A stretch of 64,000 nt of DNA, taken from positions 23,654,746-23,718,745 of the forward strand of contig NC_091932.1 of the NCBI RefSeq assembly GCF_041260155.1, written 5' to 3'. The translations under genes and the position numbers were made by a program. Source of the stretch: Ptychodera flava. Its lineage: Eukaryota > Hemichordata > Enteropneusta > Ptychoderidae. The notes under the pieces were generated by a model. It had not been told where the DNA came from and did not search any database. It saw only the letters and a program-made list of their open reading frames with translations. This document shows positions 35,341 to 47,960 of this stretch, in pieces (positions within the stretch are counted from its first letter, which is position 1; the number at the start of each line of letters is the position of its first letter).

Positions 35341-36930
35341 TTTTTCATCTTGTGGTAATATTTTGTTATGAATAGAATACGACTCACTGTCTTGACTATG
35401 TTGATCAAACTATAATTTTACCAGAAGAAAGAGTACGAGTATACGATCGAGAAGATTAAACTCATCAGGTTGTCGCAAAATTTCAATGCCCTGCACAACA
35501 CGTCAGAAGAAGCCGCCGCGCCTCTAACTGAAACGATAAGTACAACAAATCACTGACGAAATACACAAATTATACACATTATCCAGAAGATTCACACGCA
35601 AAGATTATGCAGTAGTATTCTACATTAAACAATTTGAATAGCTACAGACAGGCGACAGAGTCATAGGGGATAGGTAACAAAGTGTATAGGACTTATCAAA
35701 CGTCTATAAATGCACAGATGTGGTATTGTTCATAGTTCTGTCCTGGGCTACCATGAATAGTGAATCAACATTTCAGTGAAATGTTCCAAAATTACATTTC
35801 TTGCACTCAAATGGACTTGTAACTACCCTAGTCTAATCAAGAACATTAGTATCAATTATCAAGTATACAGAAACACACAGATTTACCTAGTTTTGTATCA
35901 AAAAAAATTATGTATAGTTTATTTATAGACTGCCATGTAGAGTGAATCAACATTTCGGTTAAATTCAAAAATCAAATGTCTTGCACACACATGGACTTGT
36001 AACCACACTAGTCCAATCAAGTACCTTTATATCAATTACCAAAGTCCATAAATGCACCTCTATTGCTAGTTTTATATTTGAAAAAAACTTGTTCATAGTT
36101 CTCTCATAGACTACCACGAATAATGAATCAACATTTTCGATGAAATCCAAAAATCTAATTTATTGTACACGTTTTACTGCCGAGTTCAAGGAATGACATT
36201 AAATATACAATCAAACATATATAAATGTACAGATATAGCTTGTTTTTGAGGGGAGGAAATTATACACATTAGATTACCTGATAGACTTTATGTATTATTT
36301 TATGTAAACATTTGATACTATTGGGTGAAGAATATATATCAGCCACGTCTTGCATTCTTATAGTTGCACAAAATATGGTGACCCTGCTGCAAATTTATGA
36401 AATATCGTCCTTTCAATAGTGCTTGAGTGATAAATTGCGACCCTCCCTCCGAAAACGCCAGCTCTTCCCCTGTAAATTCCACCCTAACTTATATAAAAAT
36501 TGAACCAATTGTTATGTAAATTAGCTGATACTGTTTCAGTTATTCCAGGGAAGAATACTGCAGTGATTGGTGAGGGTCAAGTTTTAGAATGTCGGACAGG
36601 GCGAGGATCGGATCACGTTTGAAACAGGAGGATAGGTATACCTAGGTATTAGGGTGCAATGTGTTAATAGGTGAATATTTGGGGTGTCACATTTTACAAT
36701 TGATGAATGGGTCAAATTTTCGAATTTTAATTTCTAGAGGGTCCTATTTCACATTTCATTATTTTTAGCTTAAACCCCCTGTAAATAACAAATATTCCCT
36801 AAGCGACTATTACTGTTATAAGCTTGTAATTTTGGGGTTTTCGCTTAGTGACCAGTCTTAGGTATATCAATATTTTGAACACTTCATAATCTCAGTGAAC
36901 TTTTGTGCGTGACATTATAATTATTTCCAT
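35341..36930. repeat. Upstream block plus GGGAGGGTCA-family subrepeats
   Basis: 35341-35520 resembles 48150-48290 and 48775 (AGCCGCCGCGCCTCTAACTG). 35700-36480 holds three or four subrepeats of the family at 6478 and 59041 (AGTGAATCAACATTTC, TGGACTTGTAAC). 36590-36930 matches the 3' flank of copy B. No gene. Confidence 0.6.
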
Positions 36931-38460
36931 TGTCAATTTACCTGGCGTTGAAAAAAGTCAGGCAATACGGTTCGCAATACGATAACGTACACCACGTTTT
37001 AGCGATTGTAACATTTTCTACTAGGGCGGGAAAGGGCAGAGTTCCATTCTTGTTTTCGTTTTATACACTAGAAAATATAGGATACCGCGACTGCTCGCAT
37101 TTGCTATTGCATTTGCTATCTTATTTGCTATTCCATGAAATAATCACATGACTCCTCCAGAAAAGAGGGAATTTACGTCAACTGAGTGAGTGTTCGGTCG
37201 ATACTAAGCGGACGCAATGCTACCAAGGGTGCTCTGTGTGCAACACACTGTTTGAAATGCCAAATAACTGCGGCTGTATACTTATATCTTCTATTTATCA
37301 AATTAAAATCACACTGTATAGTTCATTGTAGTTTATTATATTATAGCTTTGTCAATACCAGTGAATTTTGTGACGTCATATCCATACATTATTACTGATA
37401 ATGTATTCCATTATTCAGCATTGCGGCCCCACAGCGAGCAAGTTTTTTTTGGAAAACGAAAAAAGGACTGCGCATTTAAAAGGAGGGGAAATATCGGATA
37501 AACCATGTAATACACAAAACTATAAATCTTGACAATGGTTCACAATATTGATAATAATGTCTTACTGTACGATTTATTACATTTTTTGAGTCCTCACGCA
37601 CGCACTTGCCGTCTGTCTGGCTGGCGCTCAGCATGCAGTCCCCGTCCGATACGCTGGTTGTACTACTACGTTTGTTTACAACATGGTTCGCTTCGTTGCC
37701 GTATAGGTGAAACAGAACTCAGTACGTTTGCAAACTCCTAGACGATACTGGGTTTGACACATGGCATATTATGTATGTCAGTGGCCATGTAAACGATGCA
37801 AGCGTGAAAGGCTACTCGAACCAGCCGTAAACGGGCCAACAACGGCAGCTTGCTGTCATCAACCTTGACCGGAAGTGTCTACGGAAATTACTACGGAGCC
37901 ATTCAAAGTCTCGGTCCAAGGTCAGCTACTACCAACAATCATGACGACCGTGGACTCTCCGTTGATCTAACATCTCGGCCACCTAATTCTGATGCACTGA
38001 CTGTAATCGGAGACAACTTTCATTCATCGTTTTTTTCTCCATGTCTGTGATTTTACCTTGCCTTGTTCTCGATATCGCGACGGTACCGAAACCCTCTAGT
38101 AATGTTTGTCAACTGTACGTTTCAAGCACCCGTTTACGTCAAGTTCTGTCGTTCGCCGAAATAAAATAGCTCTTCTCAAGGAGCCATCGAAAATTAAATT
38201 TATAGACACAATTATTATTGAAATATAAATATTTGAATAACAATGTTGAACTCTGTTGATATCGTTTGCAATGAATGCTGTACTACTAGCGACATAATAA
38301 TGATCGTATTGATCAGCTGATACCATGGCATGCAGCTCGCTGATCATACTGATGTCGATGCATGAACATTCCGTTTTCTTCATCTCTGGCATTTCACCGT
38401 GTCGATTTTTTGAATGGCATGATATTTAAAGGTGATGTTTCAAGTTTGATATAGACGGTA
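36931..38460. other. Duplicated flank and unassigned sequence
   Basis: 36931-37200 is homologous to 53650-53960 (GGCGGGAAAGGGCAGAGTTCC), which in copy D lies in intron 2. 37200-38460 has no recognised gene. Confidence 0.45.
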
Positions 38461-38742
38461 GGGATGCAGTTACTTTTCATTTCCTTCGAAAATACATCGT
38501 TTTTCAATTCAAAAAGTGCTGGTCATTTTTGTGCTGATGAACGTGCGTGCAGTGCACTGTGCAGTGCAGTGTGGAGTGCATGTAATATGTACAGAGTCAG
38601 GGCCGATCATGCTGGACGACGCTCACTGGCTTCAAACTCAGTTAAAATTTCCTTTTTTATTCGTTTTCTACATCTACAAATTCACTGGCATTTCCAAAAC
38701 TATAAAATAATAGCAATAATGTATCCCCTTCTGGCCCATAAT

Positions 38743-38826
38743 GGACTCAAGCAAACTTTGCACTCCATAATGTACTCGGCTTCGCCTCGTACATTATATC
38801 GTGCAAAGTTTGCTTTCGTCCATTAT
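38743..38826. repeat. 84-bp palindrome with GC-rich core
   Basis: Arms CATAATGGAC..AGCAAACTTTGCAC and complement, core ACTCGGCTTCGCCTCGT. Fourth member of the palindrome group. Confidence 0.88.
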
Positions 38827-39052
38827 GAGCCGGGAGGGGGTGCATTATTGCTTAAATATATAGGATATTCACTGAACGCAAACCATAATCAAGCCATGAT
38901 ATTAAATTGTTCTCCTCCAATTCGAAATGAAAGTAAAAATGCAGTAACACACAGACAGTTTCGCATTATGCGAACCGATCCACTCAATTATATACAAAAC
39001 TATTAAATACCATACATTTTTAAAAGTAAATTCTATCAAATCAAAATTAAAG

Positions 39053-41161
39053 CTACTCTTTTATGACCACAATATCTTCGTCATCTGCCGGGAAATATAA
39101 CTCGCCGTTCAACTCCATGCAACATTCTCTTAAAAATTTCATAAAATCGTTAACAACTTCTGAAGGCGCAGTCTTTCTGAAGTCGTGTAGTTGAACAAGA
39201 AAATTCAACATCGAATTTCCGTCTTTCGATTCTTCTTCGAAACACTCGTCAGCTTTGAAACTCATCTTCCTGTACCGAGTCTTCATCTTTATATCCGAGA
39301 TACGACGTTGTAAGGTATCTCGAAGAGTAGCTGACCCGAAGTTTGGTAACATAGGGTCGGGTATAATGTTACCCATGCGAAGGTAAATTTGTTCCCAGGC
39401 ACCTGCAGATACATGCAAAAAGTGAAATCACCAAAGTGGCAATTATTCTTTAAAGGTACAGAGTACATTTTTTCGTAACCTCGAAAGAGATGGAATTTAA
39501 GTGATTTGTTAGTAGGTTTATCACACTTTCGAACACAATCAGAAAAAATTCAGTGATCTATCGTGAAAGACATTATTGTCCGTTGTAAATTGTAAAGTTC
39601 TTCAACAAAGGGTTTATCACACACCATATTGTCTTATGTTCCAGCGATTTTTGAAAGGGTAAGATATTAGTGTGATCAAAGAATGTTTCCTTCTTCCTTG
39701 ATTTGTCTATCAGCTAGCTATTTAGAGCAGATGGATCTTACACGGGATAAAGAAAAGCCATAACTTTACACAATACAAAATAGTCAATTATATTACTCAT
39801 CGAAAATGGGGACGGTTGGGGCACTGACCGTTCCGAACTTTGGTATCGTTCTTGGTGAGTTTTTACCTGAAAACACCTGGTGCAAATTATCATGAAACGA
39901 CATCGAAGGGAAAAACGGTTACGATTGTATATTCTTAACTTTTCGGCAGTTTTTGAGGAGCGTGACTGTAAGATTTACCCGAGGTGTACGTATCAGGAAT
40001 GCCGATACTTGCAAAGTAACTTTTAAAGACTTAATCATACCGACAACCAGCATAGTAAACAGCATCCCTCCCTTTTTCAGTTGACCATACAACTCTACGA
40101 TGACGCGTTCAGGATCTGCAAGATGATACGCACTGTGTTGAAGATGGATAATATCAAATCCTTCTGGCTCTCTTTTCTTCAGATACTCTTCTATGGTGGT
40201 AGGATGGAAGTCAAAATTTGTGTTCTTCCAAAGACCCGCTTCCTGTTTCGACCTCACCAACGCTTTAAATTTTTGTACTTGATTCTCCGCAGGTTCGATT
40301 ACTGTGTAAAGAATACTGCAGTATTTGCTGTTTAGTGTGTCAATAATCGGAATATCCAAGATTCCTGTTGAAGTATGAAAAGAACAGCAGTCAACAGATA
40401 CCTTGTACAGCTATAAGATCTGGAGGAAAAAACATGTTCAACGGATCTTCTCTGCCGCTGCCGGGACAACAGAGACATCTGGTGTTCATAATCAATTTCA
40501 ACGTTAAACTTTCCTTTCGAACTGATGGCAGGTTTAGCATATTGGATGAACTAACAATAAACATCGTTTGCAAATAATGTATTATGAAACATAAAGAACA
40601 CTACGGCTGGTTACAAGCGTTACCAATATTGCAGTTGGAATACTTGCGACCGATTTCGCAGTGTTTTCCAAAATGTTGCAAATCAGGAAACGACAGAAGC
40701 AATTTCTCAATTTCGCAATTTCTCCCTGGCCTAATTGAGTGATTCGTGAAATAATTATCTTTGTATATGATAATTCTTCAGACAAGAAAAGTCTTAAAAC
40801 TGTAATGAATCTTTGTTATCAAAAGCAAATCGTTACGGCGCTCATTCATTTGCAAAATTTTTATCTTACATCGTTCCGTACCTTCCACGTCTGAGCGATG
40901 GTGTATACGATTTTTGAGAGAGGGGAACAGACAGAGAGAACATTGTGTTACAATTCTATCATCCTTACCATCCGACGCTCCTACAGCAAGTACTCGAAGC
41001 GTAGAATCTGCCTCTCCACAGAACACAAAGCTCTCAAACGTATCCTTGACATCTTTCTCACGTTGATCGAGGTAAAAATCATATCCATAACGGCATATCG
41101 TCGTTATTCCTTCAAAGTACTCTTCAGGGAAGTGAACTAAAGCCTTCAAGTCCTGAGTCAT
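39053..41161 (-). CDS. HNMT-like methyltransferase copy C, intact three-exon gene
   Basis: Exons 41161-40969 (193 nt), 40364-40041 (324 nt) and 39402-39053 (350 nt) join in phase 1 to 288 codons plus stop. Landmarks: MTQDLKALVHFPEEYFEG, LRVLAVGASDG (motif I), YTVIEPAENQVQKF, GFDIIHLQHSAYHLAD, GGMLFTMLVVG, GAWEQIYLRM, FLVQLHDFRKTAP and terminal DEDIVVIKE. It lacks two codons of copy B exon 2 (KKREPEG in place of KTKTRKELGG). Introns are short (604 and 638 bp). The exon-1 acceptor is TTTCATTTCAAG/CTTAAAATG. Its putative first exon (43230) is cut from its promoter half by a 4.3-kb insertion, so expression may differ from copy B. Confidence 0.88.
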
Positions 41162-43229
41162 TTTAAGCTTGAAATGAAACAAAAAGTGTGCAGGGAATGA
41201 TAGTTAGGATCACGGCCCCTCTGGCAGAACCGTGTTAGGATGTAGCGTTCTTCTATATTTTGCTGTTGCCATGGTATTTTAAGGTTTTCTTTTCCTTTTT
41301 ATATATATATGTGGTCATACTTGTCATTATTGTTGTTTTCTTTCCAACATATTTTTTGTATTTTAACCTCTGGTCTATGATGAGTTTATTTGAAAATAAC
41401 GTTTAAGACCCACACATGCAAATTACCAGTAAATTTTCTGCAGTGACTTTGTGAACCATGTATAGACTGTCAATGGCAATTTTTGTCACTACAGTAAGAC
41501 TTGACACGGTTGAGTAGAGAGCCGATGTCTGGCGGCACTCGCGGTCATGCTTTTAGCATTCGGTGGCGCTACGCTCGCGACCTCACTCTGTTTATGCGAG
41601 AGACTGTACCAATTATCTGACAAGAAAAGACACAAGGACTTAAGGTTCCAAGACAAGAAATTTGACCTTTTTAATCTAACAATTCTCTAACGGTTAATAA
41701 GCTCAGAACCCCTGTAAAGTATACATTTTCTGAAAGCCTAGATATACGGAACATTTTGGTAACCACAGTGTCTCCATTGTTTACATAACTATCACGTGAC
41801 ACGGTAATTTGCATAACCTTTCAAAAAACGGTTTTCCCTATGTTTGTCTCAATACTTCAAAATATCTGACTCAAACTTGCTGGAATGCAAGCTGTCACAA
41901 CGCTCTTCCAAAGTGTGTCTCAGATTTTTACATCTTGCTTAGTATTTTTGGAGCACAATTTTAAAGAAATCAACTATGCTTAAATTCACTGCTCTGGAAG
42001 TTTTTCTGGCATAAAAACTGTTGTAGAAGGTTTAAAAAAATTCTGAGACACGCTTTTGAAGACCCCTCAGAAAGCTTGCACTCACACAAATTTCAGCCAT
42101 ATATCTCAAAGCATTGAAACAAAACATAGGGAAAACCGATTTTTGAAAGGTTATGCAAATTACCTGTCACGTGATAGTTATGTAAACAATGGTGACACTA
42201 TGGTAACCAAACTGTTCCCCTATATGTAGGCTTTTCGAAAATATACAATTTACGGGGGTTCTGAGCTAATTAAATACTAGAGAACTGTTGGTTTAACATG
42301 GTCAATTTCTTGTCTTGGAACCTTAATCCCATGGGCTTCTGCATACAATGGCTAGGTCAAATCTTATTTTGTCCCTGGGTAGGTATTGGCCGTCCTGAAA
42401 ATACTTTGGTTGATATCTTTCTTAGTTATCCTACAATGAGCTGACCTTGGTCAGAGATTTGCACAATTGATAGAGCGGATATGTGAGTGACCCCTGATAT
42501 CAGTCGCAGCACATACCGTAGCAGCACATATTTTGATCAAATTCATCCCGGAATGTAAGGTTTTACGCAAAAGCTCATGAAATGCAGTTAATAAGTATTA
42601 ATTTAGCACAGTGTAGCTCTGAACACGCAGCGTTTATTCGGGTTGGGCATCGTTGAAGCTAGGGTCATCTAAGGTCACGCATACACTGCAATGTAGCCAG
42701 CCAGTCACTGGAATGGCCCGATCTCCATCAATACAGTGTGACGACCTCTGTATAACCCTGCGTTTTCACAGCCTCGCACACAGTAATCTTGACTAGTGGT
42801 GTCATTCAGACTAAAGTCGGCCTTTTCCCTAGACAAAATTGTCACTTCATCTGGACGCACTGTACTGTAACTCAACGAGGCATATTCCGGTTCCTTGGCG
42901 AATACATACCACGATATATTATTCAGAATCGTCACACATATGGCAGTAATATTTACAACTATACGGTCATTTCACTGACAATTGATCACATTTGGTGATG
43001 TATTTAAACACGTCGATATGACGATTAAACTGTAATGTGTAAGTTTGAGTCAAGAGTATCTCAACTAATATGCAGGGTGTAAGTCGGAGATGGTGGCTCA
43101 GTCACAGGTCATGTCATTGCTTTCCTAGAATCACAAGACACAAGTGTTCTGTGAATGTAGCTGTGCTGCTTCAGCAAACAAGACAGAAAGGCATAATTTG
43201 TTATATGCTAACAATGATATCGATCTTAC
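41162..43229. repeat. Host segmental-duplication block (unit C)
   Basis: Paralogue of unit A/B intron. Carries a TTAA inverted-repeat element at 41640-42326. No gene called. Confidence 0.6.
41640..42326. mobile_element. TTAA-flanked foldback element
   Basis: Element 41644-42322 between TTAA at 41640-41643 and 42323-42326. Ends GGTTCCAAGACAAGAAATT and AATTTCTTGTCTTGGAACC. The two halves are inverted copies over about 300 bp each (e.g. GTTTACATAACTATCACGTG against CACGTGATAGTTATGTAAAC). The host paralogue at 5278 has an un-interrupted TTTAATCCCAT. Non-coding. Confidence 0.8.
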
Positions 43230-43320
43230 CTTCGAGGTGGAGAAGGCCAGGGGTCGTGTTTACAAATGCGTCGAGCATATTCAGGATATGCGCATGCGGT
43301 ATGTACAGGCAGTGTGTTCC
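43230..43320 (-). other. Putative first exon of HNMT-like copy C, promoter half displaced
   Basis: Donor GTAAGATC after base 43230. Reads collinearly with other copies to the GCAGTGTG segment (about 43310), then unrelated sequence. The missing half (GCAGTGCGCTGCGCAGTAAGG) resumes at about 47659. The frame is broken by a one-base deletion relative to copy B. Confidence 0.5.
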
Positions 43321-44173
43321 CTGACCAATTTTTGCCGCTGGCTGCGCTGCTCACGAAAAAAAGGTCAGGTATAGACTGTTGTAAGCATGGCTATCATTGG
43401 TCACGATTGGAACTAATTTGGGATAATGGGATAGTGAAATGATGTGATTTAATCTACAAATGTAATCTCATCTGCTTATCTTTTCACGTTACAAACTTGT
43501 TTTATGAGTAATTTGCAATATTGCAACAATCAGCTATAAGGCACCTAACACTTTGAGAAATTTGAAAAATTATATGAAAATCCAATATTCCCTAATTAGT
43601 TCCAATCGTGTTTATCATTGGTCAGTATTACGAGTGCAGTGATTGCGTTGAATTTATTTATAACTTGGAGCTACCTTCGAATTTAGATTCCGTATGCCCA
43701 TGGAGTGATTTTACCTCCACAGTTTTCCCGAACCGAGCATCCTATGTCGACATAGGGTGAAAAACGGAAAATCATTTGTTTTTTAGTCATTGCCGTAGAT
43801 GCGTAAGGAGAGACAAATAGCCTGTCGCCATTGTCACCAGGTCTTGTCTGAGAAAAAATCATAGACGATAATCGTCATTCACCTCTAAATTCCATCATAG
43901 AAGAACCGAGTCGGAAACTTACAAGTGCAAATAACTTCAAAGTTTGATGTTTCATCGTCGAATTTCTATGCTTGCAATTGTACAGATGCGCTGATCACCT
44001 GATCTTGTCAAGTGGCTGTGCTTATATATATGCAGTCAAAAATATGACTAAAATATTAGCCTATAGCAGGGGTGCTTTCGATTTTTGAAATTATGACATA
44101 TGTGACATCATTATCGAAATCGAGGTTGTAAACAGAAATGGCTATTACGCTCATGTTTTCAGTCGACATGGCT
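43321..44173. other. Left part of 4.3-kb insertion, mostly unassigned
   Basis: Contains the 209-bp MITE at 43402-43610; 43611-44173 has no recognised gene. Confidence 0.45.
43402..43610. mobile_element. 209-bp CACGATTGGAACTAA MITE
   Basis: Terminal inverted repeats CACGATTGGAACTAATT and AATTAGTTCCAATCGTG. ATCATTGGT occurs on both sides (three extra T at right), a possible 9-bp target duplication. Same length and sequence type as 47689-47897. Confidence 0.8.
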
Positions 44174-44178
44174 GCCCT

Positions 44179-47103
44179 TGTATTACCCCTATTTGTAACA
44201 ATCAACCCTATTTGTAACAATCAACCCTATTTGTAACAAAATTTAATTTTAAAAAAAACTTTGCCGTATATGTTGAAATATTAATAAAATATGCATATTT
44301 GTATGTTTGAGGGCAATTTTCTTTTTTTTTCCTTGTCAAAACTCATTTTTCCGAAACTGCTTTTGTTACAAATTGGGTTGATTGTTACAAATAGGGTTGA
44401 CATGTGTCAACCCTATTTGTAACAATCAACCCTATTTGTAACAAAACCTAAATTTCAAAGAAACTTGGCCGTATTTGATGAAATCTTGATGAAATATACA
44501 TATTAGTATGTTCGGGGGCAATTTTCTTTGTTTTCCTTGTTGAAACTCATTTTCCCGAAAATGCTCGTGAGATTAAATTTCGTTGTGCAGGTTCCTAGGG
44601 ATAAGAGCCCTACTCGTAAGATATAATCAAGTCGTGCAGATACATGCCAAAGGTTTGTTTTGTCTCAATTTTCACCATTTTCGGTCAAAAATGTTAAAAA
44701 TCTTGCTTTCTGACCGAAATCATACTAAACCTATATGGGGTTAACTTTTGTAACAATCAACCCTATTTGTAACAAAATTTAATTTTAAAAAAATTTTGCC
44801 GTATATGTTGAAATATTAATAAAATATGCATATTTGTATGTTTGAGGGCAATTTTCTTTTTTTTTTCCTTGTCAAAACTCATTTTTCCGAAACTGCTTTT
44901 GTTACAAATTGGGTTGATTGTTACAAATAGGGGTGACATGTGTCAACCCTATTTGTAACAATCAACCCTATTTGTAACAAAACCTAAATTTCAAAGAAAC
45001 TTGGCCGTATTTGATGAAATCTTGATGAAATATACATATTAGTATGTTCGGGGGCAATTTTCTTTGTTTTTCTTGTTGAACACATTTTTCCGAAAATGCT
45101 CGTGAGATTAAATTTCGTTGTGCAGGTTCCTAGGGATAAGAGCCCTACTCGTAAGATATAATCAAGTCGTGCAGATACATGCCAAAGGTTTGTTTTGGGG
45201 CAATTTTCACCATTTTCGGTCAAAAATGTTAAAAATCTTGTTTTCTGACCGAAATCATACTAAACCTATATGGGGTTAACTTTTGTTACAAATTGGGTTG
45301 ATTGTTACAAATAGGGTTGACGTGTCAACCCTATTTGTAACAATCAACCCTATTTGTAACAAAATTTAACCAACTTGAAACAAAACCTAATTTTCTACAA
45401 AACTTGGCCGTATTTGATGAAATCTTGATGAAATGTACATATTAGTATGTTTTGGGCAATTTTTATTTTTTCCTTGTCGAAACTCATTTTTTCCGAAAAT
45501 GCTCGTTAGATTAACTTTCGTTGTGCAGCTTGCCTAGTATAAGAGGCCTACTCGTATGATATAATCGAGTTGTGCAGATAGGTTTGTTTTGGGGCAATTT
45601 TCACCAATTTCGGTCAAAAATGTTAAAAATCTTGTTTTCTGACCGAAATCATACTAAACCTATATGGGGTTAACTTTTGTTACAAATTGGGTTGATTGTT
45701 ACAAATAGGGTTGACGTGTCAACCCTATTTGTAACAATCAACCCTATTTGTAACAAAATTTAACCAACTTGAAACAAAACCTAATTTTCTACAAAACTTG
45801 GCCGTATTTGATGAAATCTTGATGAAATGAACATATTAGTATGTTTTGGGCAATTTTTATTTTTTCCTTGTCGAAACTCATTTTTTCCGAAAATGCTCGT
45901 TAGATTAACTTTCGTTGTGCAGCTTGCCTAGTATAAGAGGCCTACTCGTATGATATAATCGAGTTGTGCAGATAGGTTTGTTTTGGGGCAATTTTCACCA
46001 ATTTCGGTCAAAAAAGTTAAAAATCTTGTTTTCTGACCGAAATCATACTAAACCTATATTGGGTTAACTTTTGTTACAAATTGGGTTGATTGTTACAAAT
46101 AGGGTTGACGTGTCAACCCTATTTGTAACAATCAACCCTATTTGTAACAATCAAGCCTATTTGTAACAAAATTTAACCAACTTGAAACAAAAAACCTAAT
46201 TTTCTAAAAAACTTGGCCGTATTTGATGAAATCTTGATGAAATATACATATTAGTATGTTTTGGGGCAATTTTCTTTGTTTTCCTTGTCGAAACTTATTT
46301 TTTCCGAAAATGCTCGTCAGATTAACTTTCGTTGTGCAGGTTGCCTAGTATAAGAGGCCCACTCGTAAGATATAATCGAGTTGTGCGGATACATGCCAAA
46401 GGCTTTTTCGGGGCAATTTCCCAAATTTCGGTCGAAAATCTTAAAAATCTTGTTTTCTGACTGAATTCATACTAAACCTATATGGGGTTAACTTTTGTTA
46501 CAAATAGGATTGACGTGTCAACCCTATTTGTAACAATCAACCCAATTTGTAACAAAAGTTAACCCCATATAGGTTTAGTATGATTTCGGTCAGAAAGCAA
46601 GATTTTTAACATTTTTGACCGAAATTGGTGAAAATTGCCCCAAAACAAACCTTTGGCATGTATCTGCACGACTTGATTATATCTTACGAGTAGGGCTCTT
46701 ATCCCTAGGAACCTGCACAACGAAATTTAATCTCACGAGCATTTTCGGAAAAATGAGTTTCAACAAGGAAAACAAAGAAAATTGCCCCCGAACATACTAA
46801 TATGTATATTTCATCAAGATTTCATCAAATACGGCCAAGTTTCTTTGAAATTTAGGTTTTGTTACAAATAGGGTTGATTGTTACAAATAGGGTTGACACA
46901 TGTCACCCCTATTTGTAACAATCAACCCAATTTGTAACAAAAGCAGTTTCGGAAAAATGAGTTTTGACAAGGAAAAAAAAGAAAATTGCCCTCAAACATA
47001 CAAATATGCATATTTTATTAATATTTCAACATATACGGCAAAGTTTTTTTGAAAATTAATTTTGTTACAAATAGGGTTGATTGTTACAAATAGGGGTAAT
47101 ACA
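44179..47103. mobile_element. 2.9-kb inverted-repeat array of TTGTTACAAATAGGG units
   Basis: Ends TGTATTACCCC and GGGGTAATACA, flanked by GCCCT at 44174-44178 and 47104-47108 (candidate 5-bp duplication). Arms of about 590 bp (44179-44760 and 46500-47103) are near-identical inverted copies. The centre has three direct units of about 394 bp (starts 45301, 45695, 46089). Units are separated by GGGTTGAC..GTCAACCC palindromes and carry conserved CCTACTCGTAAGATATAAT and CTGACCGAAATCATACTAAA segments. No ORF of note. TE class unknown. Confidence 0.8.
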
Positions 47104-47108
47104 GCCCT

Positions 47109-47658
47109 CAGTGTTGATGCATTTCTGCAGGCCGCAGCGTACTTAGCCGCGACGCCTGTCTACGGTACTGCTATTGTTATAGTTTCTCGGTAAATGTTTT
47201 TCTCAAACGTATGTTATATGTTATAGTTTAATGTACCTTACTGCAAGCACCCAAGTGTTCAATAGTGCGCCTGTACTATGGCATAGTGTTCTGAACAAAT
47301 AATTTTTTTTTTTCAATTTCGTTGCAAATCAAGGTATTCTACGTTTAATATAGTAGAAGCAATTTAACCGACATCTTGCGACTAACATCTTCGCTAAAGA
47401 TACTCACTAAAAATCAAATTTTACTCTCTGGATCTTTAACATTGCCGCCGGTTCTGATATTAGTACGGGCCGCTGTGTTGTCCGCCATCATACAATCATA
47501 CCAATCAATCCCTAGGGCAATCATGACTGTTATTGTGCGAACTCGATCATGATCATGATTGGACAACCACGGTCATGATCGTGCAAATCGAACTCGCCCC
47601 TGGCCCACTTTCCATGAGCAGTGCAGTCAGTAGAAATGGGGCGAGGGACCAGACTGGG
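47109..47658. other. Right part of 4.3-kb insertion, nothing recognised
   Basis: GC-richer around 47440-47640, with a TGATCATGATCATGAT-like repeat near 47545. No gene seen. Confidence 0.4.
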
Positions 47659-47960
47659 CAGTGCGCTGCGCAGTAAGGTAAACTCTAACACGATTGGAAC
47701 TAATTAGGGATAATTGGATTTTCATATTTTTCAAATTTCTCAAAAGTGTTAGGTGCCTTATAGCTGATTGTTGCAATATTGCAAATTCCTCATAAAAACA
47801 AGTTTGTAACGTAAAAAGATAAGCAGATGAGATTACATTTGTAGATTAAATCGACATCATTTCACTATCCAATTATCCCAAATTAGTTCCAATCGTGTTC
47901 CCTATAATTACATGCGACCCTGTCCTTGTCAAGGACAGTAAATTGTCCATACCTGTAACA
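47659..47960 (-). promoter_or_regulatory. Displaced promoter half of first-exon block, carrying a MITE
   Basis: GCAGTGCGCTGCGCAGTAAGG then CTCTA, a MITE at 47689-47897, then CTATAATTACATGCGACC. The MITE splits the TATA-like element conserved in the other copies. Confidence 0.45.
47689..47897. mobile_element. 209-bp CACGATTGGAACTAA MITE, second copy
   Basis: Same ends and length as 43402-43610. Inserted in CTCTATAATT of the promoter block; uninterrupted versions exist at 15180 and 60375. Confidence 0.85.

Noticed and set aside
47540..47590. Regulatory palindrome TGATCATGATCATGAT
   Set aside because: Low-complexity repeat with no conserved partner in the other blocks.
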